From: Stictocephala bisonia
Lineage: Eukaryota > Arthropoda > Insecta > Hemiptera > Membracidae
Reading direction: 5' to 3'
DNA length: 64,000 nucleotides
NCBI GenBank assembly: GCA_035578905.1
Contig: JAQJVL010002169.1
Span: 1-64,000 of the forward strand
The translations under genes and the position numbers were made by a program. Positions 1-9,400 of this stretch are shown here, piece after piece; the first letter of the stretch is position 1; each line of letters begins with the position of its first letter. Below the pieces are notes generated by a model. That model searched no databases, had not been told where the DNA came from, and worked only from the letters and a program-made list of their open reading frames with translations.

Positions 1-413
1 ACTAAATCTTTATTATAACAAATTATTACTGCTGTTTGATTCCTAAGAAAAAAAATATTGGTTAATTGAATAATCACACCGGGATGCGGAAGTTTTAACA
101 TTTGTTGAACGTGGGTTTACTAAAATAATTATGCCTTTTCTATTATTTTAATATTCTTGAAAACTATGCACTCAAATGTATGCCGATTGCGGATTTTATT
201 CACACATTACAGATCAATATGACACTGCTCGGTTCACCCAAATACACTCCCTATGGAAATTTCCAAATAATTCAAACTCCTATTTGTTATTTAATCAGCC
301 GACTTTCAGTTCAATACATGATTGATTAACTACAGATACGTAAATCACTAGATACATTTAACGTTCGAACAAGGCCTGTATTAATCCTAAAATTGATAGA
401 GGAATTAAATTCA
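1..413. other. AT-rich non-coding flank
   Basis: No coding frame, RNA gene or repeat could be recognised here. The base quality looks normal, with no homopolymer inflation. It ends where the 30-bp minisatellite begins. Confidence 0.6.
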
Positions 414-1672
414 TAAAACACTCTTAATATCTACGTGGTACGGTAAAACACTCTTAATATCTACGTGGTACGGTAAAACAGTCTTAATATCTACGTGGTA
501 CGGTAAAACACTCCGAATATCTACGTGGTACGGTAAAACACTCTTAATATCTACGTGGTACGGTAAAACACTCTTAATATCTACGTGGTACGGTAAAACA
601 CTCTTAATATCTACGTGGTACGGTAAAACACTCCGAATATCTACGTGGTACGGTAAAACACTCTTAATATCTACGTGGTACGGTAAAACACTCTTAATAT
701 CTACGTGGTACGGTAAAACACTCCGAATATCTACGTGGTACGGTAAAACACTCCGAATATCTACGTGGTACGGTAAAACACTCCGAATATCTACGTGGTA
801 CGGTAAAACACTCCGAATATCTACGTGGTACGGTAAAACACTCTTAATATCTACGTGGTACGGTAAAACACTCTTAATATCTACGTGGTACGGTAAAACA
901 CTCTTAATATCTACGTGGTACGGTAAAACACTCTTAATATCTACGTGGTACGGTAAAACACTCTTAATATCTACGTGGTACGGTAAAACACTCTTAATAT
1001 CTACGTGGTACGGTAAAAACACTCTTAATATTACTTTGGTACGGTAAAACACTCTTAATATCTACGTGGTACGGTAAAACACTCTTAATCTACGTGGTCC
1101 GGACCTACGGGTACGGTAAAACACTCTTAATATCTACGTGGTACTGGTAAAACACTCTTAATATCTACGTGGTACGGTAAAACACTCTAATATCTACGTG
1201 GTACGGTAAAACACTCTTAATATCTACGTGGTACGGTAAAACACTCTTAATATCTACGTTGGTACGGTATAAACACTCTTAATATCTACGTGGATACGGT
1301 AAAACACTCTTAATATCTACGTGGTACGGTAAAACACTCTTAATATCTACGTGGTACGGTAAAACACTCTTAATATCTACGTGGTACGGTAAAACACTCT
1401 TAATATCTACGTGGTACGGTAAAACACTCTTAATATCTACGTGGTACGGTAAAACACTCTAATATCTACGTGGTATCGGTAAAACACTCTAATATCTACG
1501 TGGTACGGTAAAACACTCTTAATATCTACGTGGTACGGTAAAAACACGCTTAATATCTACGTGGTACGGTAAAACACTCTTAATATCTACGTGGTACGGT
1601 AAAACACTCTTAATATCTACGTGGTACGGTAAAACACTCTTAATATCTACGTGGTACGGTAAAACACTCTTA
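414..1672. repeat. 30-bp minisatellite, about 42 copies
   Basis: The unit reads roughly CTCTTAATATCTACG followed by TGGTACGGTAAAACA, repeated head to tail. Some units carry CC instead of TT near the start (CTCCGAATAT), and these variants cluster between 511 and 815. The first 20 or so units (to about 1,015) keep exactly 30 bp. Later units show single-base gains and losses and one scrambled unit near 1,090-1,115. Because 30 is a multiple of 3, a long reverse-strand frame stays open through the even half with a 10-residue period; that is a by-product of the repeat and not a gene. Confidence 0.97.
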
Positions 1673-1916
1673 ATTTCATTAATTACTTCATCTGAATTAA
1701 TTACAAAATGTTGATTTTACCACTTTAGCAGAATTAACATGTTTGTTACACTGCTTGGTCATATTTTGTGACATTATAACAATATACGCGTGCAAGAAAT
1801 ATAGAAAACGTCAATAAAGTGTAATTTCTGAGTTAAAAAATTATTTATAGAAACTGGAAGTTACTAATTTTTCACACTAACCCCTGTACAGATTTTCACA
1901 CCTCCTCTCATTACCG
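1673..1916. other. spacer between minisatellite and tRNA
   Basis: AT-rich sequence with no recognisable gene. The bases just before the tRNA form its natural upstream region; no specific element was identified. Confidence 0.5.
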
Positions 1917-1988
1917 GCCTCCTTAGCTCAGTGGCAGAGCACTGGTCTCGTAAACCAGGGGTCGTGAGTTCAAACCTCACAGGAGGCA
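1917..1988 (+). tRNA. tRNA-Thr (anticodon CGT)
   Basis: All arms of a cloverleaf can be paired by eye. The acceptor stem is GCCTCCT (1917-1923) with AGGAGGC (1981-1987), and the discriminator base is A1988. The D stem is GCTC/GAGC. The anticodon stem CTGGT/ACCAG encloses the loop CTCGTAA, with anticodon CGT at 1949-1951. The T stem GTGAG/CTCAC encloses the loop TTCAAAC. The internal promoter boxes are present: A box around TAGCTCAGTGG and B box around GTTCAAACC. A run of five T at 1997-2001 is a good RNA polymerase III stop. There is no intron and no CCA is encoded, as usual for animal nuclear tRNA genes. The gene decodes ACG threonine codons and appears intact. Confidence 0.96.
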
Positions 1989-1996
1989 AATATATG

Positions 1997-2001
1997 TTTT
2001 T
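1997..2001 (+). terminator. RNA polymerase III T-run terminator
   Basis: Five consecutive T, nine bases after the tRNA-Thr discriminator base. This is the usual kind of Pol III stop. Confidence 0.75.
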
Positions 2002-2470
2002 GCTCGGTTATTTTTTATTACAATTTTTATAGTTATCAAGTTGTTTGGCATGAGCCTCATATTTATTATATCATGTGTTTATTGTTCTCAAATTAAATTT
2101 CAAGAAACTAGTGCGTACTGGCATTAGTTCCATTAATGATTTGAATTAAATTCCGTTGATATGTACAGACGCTTGGCAATGCCAGTCCATCTGCATATAA
2201 TTAAAAAAATCGTGTTTTTATTACATGCATAATTTTTCTGATTGCTAAATGCATAAAATCTGTAAGAGTAAGGCCTAACAAAATAACACTACAATCTTAA
2301 TATGAACTGAATGAAAAATAAGAAAAATGTGTTCTTTATTAAAAACTAATTTTAAATTCAAATATTGATTTATTGCATTACAGTTCCTTCAAGTATTTTC
2401 TTTTGCGCAACTTATTTTGGCTTATTATTATACAGAAACAAAATCCAGTTCACTTTAAACTTTTCAAGAA
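2002..2470. other. AT-rich non-coding spacer
   Basis: No gene seen. A short phrase near 2,270-2,290 (AAGGCCTAACAAAATAA) resembles the tail of the hammerhead-like motif at 3,021-3,038 and may be a decayed relative. Confidence 0.4.
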
Positions 2471-2885
2471 ATGTTAAGGTGGCAATTTCCCAAACTACCA
2501 ATCCACCGCTGGGAAGTCGATAGTCCTATATTATAATAGACATACAATCTTATCGTCAACATACTAAAACATGCTTTTCTGTTTCAACTGTACGGTTCGT
2601 GTTTATTATTATAGTAAGTTATAGTGAACACTGCATAGTTATTAAAGGTTCAACTAGTGGGCCATCAGTTGATATTATGAGTTTTTAGTGTGAAATTGTT
2701 AAGATATTCATTTAAAGTTTCACATATTTAACAGTAAAACAATTTTAAAAACACTCAATGTTTTACATAAATCAACTTATGGTCCACTATAGCAGTTCTT
2801 TAGAAATACATTGACATTTAAAGTATTACGATACGATCATTATTACGGACCGAATCGTTGAAACGGAACCCCATGTTATCGAGGA
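2471..2885 (+). repeat. dispersed repeat, copy 1 (pair at 52.7 kb)
   Basis: This stretch aligns along its length, with substitutions and indels, to 52,691-53,055 in the same orientation. Shared phrases include GAAGTCGA, the block ATGCTTTTCT followed by TTTCAACTGTACGGTT, and CGATCATTATTA-type text near the end. No open frame is shared between the copies, so this looks like a non-autonomous transposable element or the non-coding end of a larger one. The family is not identified, and no clear terminal repeats or target duplication were found. Confidence 0.75.
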
Positions 2886-2968
2886 GCGAAACGGCCTCCT
2901 GACATGTTTTTCAACACCTAATATATATATATATAATTCTTCAAGCCCGTTTCTTACTGGATATATAA

Positions 2969-3084
2969 TTTAATGTTATAAGTAAATAATTGTAAACTCT
3001 GAAGATGTAACTTTGTTACCGAAAGGCCTAACGAAATAAAAAACAGTATTTACTGGAGTGATTGTTTCATCTTATAACATTAAA
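2969..3084 (+). repeat. inverted repeat enclosing a hammerhead-like hairpin
   Basis: Perfect 14-bp arms TTTAATGTTATAAG (2969-2982) and its reverse complement (3071-3084) enclose 88 bases. Inside lies CTGAAGA (2999-3005), then one T, a hairpin GTAAC-TTT-GTTAC (3007-3019), C, and GAAA (3021-3024) followed by GGCCTA. The order CUGANGA, stem, GAAA is that of a hammerhead ribozyme core. However, the extra T before the stem departs from the consensus, and I could not place stem III or a cleavage site with confidence. Confidence 0.5.
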
Positions 3085-3382
3085 CCTAATATATACTTTG
3101 AAGATTGGACAAAATATTAATTACATAAACACTGAAGATTCTGAATAAATCCAACAGATTTTATTTCCTAAGACTTTAAAGGATCGCTTTGAAATGACAT
3201 ATACAGTACTTGAAAGATTATTCTTCAGCTGAAATCAACTTTCGGCCAAGAAAAATTCATTAATGAAAAAATAAATAAATAAATAGTAATAATAATCAAG
3301 AATATAAAAAAACAGTATAGTTCTACGTCTTGTAGAGAGAGAACAAGAGCGATTTTATAGAAAGATTACTGTCGCTATGAAA

Positions 3383-4020
3383 TTATTGCATCATCAACTT
3401 GGGACAACATAATGAACATATCTCCCTCCTCCAAGGGGAGGACATAAGGGGCTTTTCTGGTTTCCTAATCTCCTTCGCAACACCGTTGCTGACGAAAGAG
3501 CGGTTTTTGTAAACGTGCACTGTTACGCCACCGTCAGAAGGGCCGAGACGACAACCCTTGCAGCTGGCTGGGAACAGCTGTGACCTTGCGACATCAGCTG
3601 TACACCCCTCCCACACCAACAATGCTACTGCGAAGGAGACGTAACACTCGCCTGGCAAGGAGGAAGAAGACAAAACAAATACGTCCAGGAAGTTTAGTTC
3701 ACTCCCCTTGGGCCTGCTGACGACATAGCACCATAGAGAAAAAAACAGAGCGAGCTTTCTTATGGCCGCAGCGAACGCCATTCATTCATCTACAGTAATT
3801 ACTACGTTTGTCCTTGAGGTTTTGGGGAAATAAGGGGGGGACTGACAAGGTATTAGCCCTGCCACCCACAAGATAAACTGGAAAAATAACTACTCGACAC
3901 ACATTCTCCATATTATTAGATGCGACATCCGAGTCTTTCTTCTCTGTGGAAGAGTGCCTTGGATAATCGCCAGTAATCAAAGCGTACAGGTCCTGCTTTG
4001 AGCTAATATACTTTGTCCCC
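3383..4020. other. GC-richer island with unrecognised minus-strand ORF of 132 aa
   Basis: This segment is clearly richer in G and C than its surroundings. A minus-strand frame from an ATG at 3,781 to 3,383 would encode 132 residues. It opens with a hydrophobic stretch after a few residues (LALFFSLWCYVV), which could pass for a signal anchor, followed by a Cys/Ser-rich middle. I recognise no family, no catalytic motif and no splice context. On the minus strand, 3,805-3,875 resembles half a unit of the neighbouring 102-bp satellite, so the island may belong to that repetitive element. A chance frame is as likely as a real gene. Confidence 0.3.
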
Positions 4021-4021
4021 A

Positions 4022-5215
4022 CAGACCAGAAGTACACTGTATGTGTCTCTGGTCGTTAGTTCTCCGGTTTGCCATGGGAATGGCAGGGTCGGCATCTTTT
4101 CAGTCCCTCTCTTATTCTCCCCACAGACCAGAAGTACACTGTATGTGTCTCTGGTCGTTAATTCTCCGGTTTGCCATTGGAATGGCAGGGCCAGCATCTT
4201 TTCAGTCCCTCTCTTATTCTCCCCACAGACCAGAAGTGCACTGTATGTGTCCTGGTAGTTAGTTCTCCGGTTTGCCATTGGAATGGCAGGGTGGGGCTTT
4301 CTTTTCGTCCCTCTCTTATTCCCCCAAACGACCAGAAGTGCACTGTATGTGCTTTTGGTCGTTAGTTCTCGGTTTCCCTTGGAATGGCAGGGCCAGCATC
4401 TTTTCAGTCCCTCCTTTTTTCCCCCCCACAAAACCGAATTTGACTGAAAGGTGTCCTGGTAGTTAGTTCCCTTTCCGGGTTTTGGGGGCCTTTTTGGGGG
4501 GGAATGGCAGGGTCGGCATCTTTTCAGTCCCTCCCCTTTTTCCCCCCAAATCCCAGAATTTACCGGGTATGTTTTTTTCGGGTTTGTTAGTTCCCCGGTT
4601 TTGCCTTTGGTGGAAAGGGGGTCGGCATCTTTTCAGTCCCTCTTTTTATTCTCCCCAGACCAAAAGTGCACTGTATGTATCTCTGGAAAGTTATTTCCCC
4701 GGGTTTTGTTGGAATGGCAGGGCCGGCATCTTTTCAGTCCCTTTCCTTATTCTCCCCACAGACCAGAAGTGCATGTATGTGTCTCTGGGTCTTTTAGTTC
4801 TCCGGTTTGCCTTTGGGAATGGCAGGGTGGGGCATCTTTTTCAGTCCCTCTTTTATTCTCCCCACAGACCAAAAGGGGCACTGTATGTGTCTCGGGTGGG
4901 TTAGTTCTCTGGTTTGCCAGGGGAAATTGGCAGGGCCGGCTTTTTTCAGTCCCTCTCTTATTCTTCCCCACAGCCAGAAGTTACTGTTTGTGTCTTGGTG
5001 TTAGTTCCCCGGTTTTGCCATGGGAATGGCAGGGTCGGATCTTTTCAGTCCCTCTTTTTTTCCCCCCAAAAGGGGACAGAATGCACTGTATTTTTGGTTT
5101 TCTGGTTTTTTTTAGTTCTCCGGTTTGCCAAGGGGAATTGGCAGGATGGGCATCTTTTCATTTCCCTCTCTTTTTCCCTCACCACGGGCCCGGGAAGTCC
5201 CACTTTTTTATGTTT
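4022..5215 (+). repeat. 102-bp satellite array 1, about 11-12 units
   Basis: The block AGACCAGAAGT recurs at 4,023, 4,125 and 4,227, giving an exact 102-bp period in the clean part. Landmarks in each unit are CACTGTATGTGTCTCTGG, GTTAGTTCTCCGG, TGCCATTGGAATGGCA, GGCATCTTTTCAGTCCCTC and TTATTCTCCCCAC. Units from about 4,370 on are increasingly corrupted by inflated homopolymers. Because 102 is 34 codons, frames stay open on both strands; the resulting 60-230 residue ORFs are repeat by-products. Confidence 0.95.
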
Positions 5216-5239
5216 TGGGGGGGTTTTGTAAACGTTTCC

Positions 5240-6440
5240 CCTTTAAAGGAGGCGTTACTTTTAATTACTTTGCTTAATCTTTTTAAATTTTAAATTATTA
5301 AAATAAATTAAGTTTTCTTTGAATTTTTTTTATGAAAATCTTTTTTCCCTCAGGGTTTTAAAAACGGGAATTCGGTGGGGAAAACTTTGTATAATGAAAC
5401 AAAAATTACTTTAAAAAAAATTTTAATTTATTTTACATTATTAAAAAATTTCATTACGTTACTAAATTTAGTTTTTGCATTACAAAAAATTAAATTTAAA
5501 ATATATTAAAAAGGGAAAAATCAAAAAACCAATATTTTTTAAAAAGTTGAAAATTGATTTTTTAGATTAAAAACTTAAATTATCAGAAAAACTTAGCTGA
5601 GTGTCCTCGTGGCCCTTGAAGTTCAACCGCGGGGTTTTTAATGGGACGTATCGTGTTTTTAATACACATATTTTAATCTGATTTTAAAAATCGTAAAGAA
5701 ATATTTGTTTATCTTTTTTAAAAAAATGATTTTACAAAACAAAACTCCCTTTGAATTTTAATAAATTCATCGAAAAAAAAATTTACATGCCCGAAATCGC
5801 GGGAGGGTCGATGGATGATGACACCCCTTCACGTTCTATGATTGACTTTGAAGGGGGTGAGAAACGTCTCTTCACCGTTAAAGTCGGTTTCCCCGCCTTT
5901 TTTCTTTTGGGTACGGGGACTTTTGGACCCTTTGGGTTTATCCGCTGTAGCTGTTTTGGGACAGCTGCTGGGGCCCCAAAGGGCAAATTTGGAATGATAT
6001 GCCCCGTTCTAAATTGGTTGTTTCAGAACTCTTTAAATCTGAGTTCTTCTACTGCACACCCGGGCCACTTGTGCCCTGGGGGGGGTTTTAAATGGAAAAT
6101 AACTAACTGACAAGTTGATGCTTTTTATCACGCTCCTCGTCGTGATTTTGGGGATTTGTTTAGTCTTAGATTTTCCCCAGGTTTTGAAAACTTCTTGGAA
6201 ATTCGTCCCCCCCAATCCCTGTGTTGAAAAAAGGGGTTTTTGTTTACAGGATTTATTGCTGGAGCCTCTCGTCTGTCCCACAGTTTTTTTTCCACATGAA
6301 AATTCTCTTTTTTGTTTTAAAAAAATCCTCCATTTTTTTTAAATTTAAAATTTATATTTTTTTTCTTTTATAAAAAGTAATTTTTAAATTTTTTAAATTT
6401 AAATTTTGCTATAAATTTTGGGTTTGGGACCCTTTTTACA
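5240..6440 (+). repeat. duplicated ~1.2-kb unit, copy A
   Basis: This copy aligns with 13,895-15,060 in the same orientation. Matching landmarks include AATTCGGTG near 5,370, TTCAACCGCG near 5,623, CATGCCCGAAATCGCGGGA near 5,787, the block TTCACGTTCTATGATTGACT near 5,828, TTTGGAATGATATG near 5,989 and TCGTCTGTCCCACAGTT near 6,268. Both copies are damaged by consensus errors in different places. No reading frame is preserved in both, so I call no protein. It lies directly after satellite array 1. Confidence 0.85.
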
Positions 6441-9400
6441 GTCCCCCCGTTTTTTTGCGATGTGTGAGTAACGCGAGTCAAAAAATTTGATTTAAACACG
6501 ATTCCCCAAAATTTGGCATTTGTTTCTCAGATAAGTTTTAGTTTTACATCAAAAAATTAATCTAGTAAAAAAAAAAGGTCTTTTTAATTTTATTCTATAA
6601 TTAAATATCAGTTTAAAACATATTCTATGGCAATAAATTATTTCCCCTTTATCAACATTTAAGAACCCATTTTTTATAAAAATAAGTCCTTTTAAAAATC
6701 TTTTAATAAAATTTTAATAAATTTACAATTCAATAAATCAAAAAAATTACCCAATTAAAAAATTTATTTCTTTTTGTGATTTAAGAATTAAAAAAAATTC
6801 ATTACTTCCTACACAGTCATCAAAAAAAAAACCCTTTAATTTTCAAAAAAGTTAAAAATTTATCAAACTTTTAAATCCAAAAAAATTTCAAAATTTTTTA
6901 AACTAACAATTCAAAAAAATTTATAAATAAAAAGGGTTTTAACAATTATTTCTTTATACAAAATTGTTCATAAAAATTTATATATTTTTAATTATTACAA
7001 GTTATCAATAAAAAAAATTCCATCAGTCTTGGATTAAAATTTATCAAACAAAATTTTTATCATTACTTACTAAAAATTCATCATCAAAAAATTTAAATAA
7101 ATTTTTAAGTTCTATACAAGTTTTTAAATCAAAATTAACTAACCCATTAAATTTTGATTTCCTCTTAGTTAGTAAATGATTATTTTCCCATGGAAAATTA
7201 TTTCATTTCCCGTAAAAATTAAAAAATTAAAAATTTTAAGATCAATACTTTCATCAAAAAATTATACAAGTTCTTATTTAAATTCAATGACTCATTCCAA
7301 AATTATGAAATCATCCACCAAAAAAATTTAAGTCATTTATAAAATCAACAAAATTTAAGTTACAATTTTAGGTTACACTTAAAAATTTAAATTTAATTAA
7401 AAATTATTTCCCCGGTTTTTATTTTTCCAATCATCATTAAAATAACAGGGATTTCATTACAATAAAAAATTTTAAATTTATTTCTTTTAATTTTTTAAAT
7501 GAATCTCATTTTTTTTTTTTTAATTTAATTTAATCCTTCCTATATTAATTTGTCAATCATTTTTCAGTCCCGGGTCATATATTTCAAATATATTCTAAAC
7601 TCTTTTAACCTTTTTTTAAAATTTTAATTTTCAAAATTTCAACCCTTTAATCCTTTCCTTTAAATGAAAAATACCCCATAATAAAACCCCTTTAAAACCA
7701 TCTTTTAGATACTTAACCCCGTTATCAACCCTTTAAACCATTTTAAATTTCCCTAAATCTTGTTTCATCCCTTTTAACCCGGTTTTTTAATTACTGTTTT
7801 CCATAATAAACCCCTTAAACCCTTTTTTTTTAATGCGGAAACCTGTTTTCAACCCAAATTTCCCTTTTTTAATTTTCCTATATCTTTTTTCTTTCCTTTA
7901 AACCCCTTCTTTGATTGCTAAAATCCTGTTTCTTTCCCCTTTTTCCGTTTTTAACTTCCAAGAAACCTATTATAAATCCATTTACCCTTCTTTGTTTTAC
8001 TATCCCCTATTTCACCCCTTTAAAAACCTTTTGAAATACTTAAAATCTTGTTTATTTTTTTTAAACCTTTTTTTAATTACTTAAATCTTTTACCCAACTT
8101 TTTAAAACCTTTTTAAAACTTTACAAATAAATTCTCGTCTTTCCCCAATTCATCACTTTTCAAATACATTCTAAAAACCATTACACAATTTTTTAAAAAC
8201 ATTCTTCAAAAAAATCATCAATCTTAAAAAAAATCTTTATATTTGTAAAGGGAAATTTCATTATTAAATTAAACAATTTTTTTCATTTTTACAAAAATTT
8301 TTTTAAATTCATTACATATTTCATTAGTTCTTTAGATTTAAATGGTCTTCAAAAACATTTTACATGTTGTTGTTTCATTAGGAAAATGATAAATTTTTTT
8401 AGAAGTATATTTCTTTAGTTATTAATTTAAATTTCATTTAAACTAATAATCAAAATCAATGATTTATCAAATCCTATATCAATATAAGTACTTTTGGGGG
8501 GAATTTATGTTTTACTGTTTAAAAAATTTAAAACCCCATTACTTTAAAGGCTGTCTTTGATGAAAGTTTTTCGGGATTATTAGTCATTTTTAAATTAATC
8601 ATAGAAATTTTAAAATCTTTTTTTAAAAAAGTTTAATTATTATTTATATATTATTAAAGGAATAAAATAAAAATTGTAAAATAAATTTGCAATTGTTATT
8701 TTTTCCCTTTATCATTTTTTCATTTTTTTGTATTAGTCAAAATTTTTTTATTTTATTATTAAATGAGTTCAATTTATTTGTTTAATTAAAAAACTATATT
8801 TAAAAATTTAAAATAAACAGGTTTTTGGGTTTAAAATTATTTTTAAAAAATTTTTTTTTTAAAAAATTTTTCATGAACTTGAAACATTTTTTAATATTTT
8901 CAAATAGATTGTCTTGTCTTTTGGTTTTAAATATTGAGCCTTTACTAGTAGTATATAAAGCAGTCACTTTTTTATTAAAAAAATGTCATTTCTTATTAGA
9001 ATATTGAAAAAGTTTATTTGGGAAAAAATTTTTTTAAATGTTTTTCACTCCTGTTTTTTTTTAAGTTTCAAATTTTTGGGAACACTAAAATTTAAAAGTT
9101 CAGTGAATATCTGATTCACAAGTTATGGGTCTGAGAGACTAAAAAACAGCAAAAAAAAAAATTTTTTGTTTATGTCCAACGGGTTTTGATGCACTAGTTG
9201 TTTTTTCTCGAGCATGTCCCGTTTTTCCTAGGTTAGGGGAGTGTTGTAGACCCGGGTGTCAATGGATGAGTCATCACCCCCTTTTTGGTTTTTGGGGGGG
9301 GCGTTCCGGGGACTGATAGCCCCCACCGCGTCAGGGGGTCTCTGCATGGTACACCGTTGTCCTCCGCCCCCTCTCTGCGACACCACTGGCACTCATGTCC

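Noticed and set aside
411..1052. 213-residue minus-strand ORF with 10-residue period
   Set aside because: It is a by-product of the 30-bp minisatellite, with no start context, promoter or non-repetitive part.
414..1672. CRISPR array
   Set aside because: The repeats are directly adjacent without unique spacers, and the window is eukaryotic.
4003..5293. Overlapping ORFs of 61-230 residues on both strands, and similar ones at 15,046-17,087
   Set aside because: They are 34-codon by-products of the 102-bp satellite and include consensus errors.
5783..5986. Conserved peptide in the duplicated 1.2-kb unit (SKSIIEREG on the minus strand)
   Set aside because: Copy B keeps a similar phrase, but the frame breaks at different places in both copies; with the error level here coding cannot be shown.
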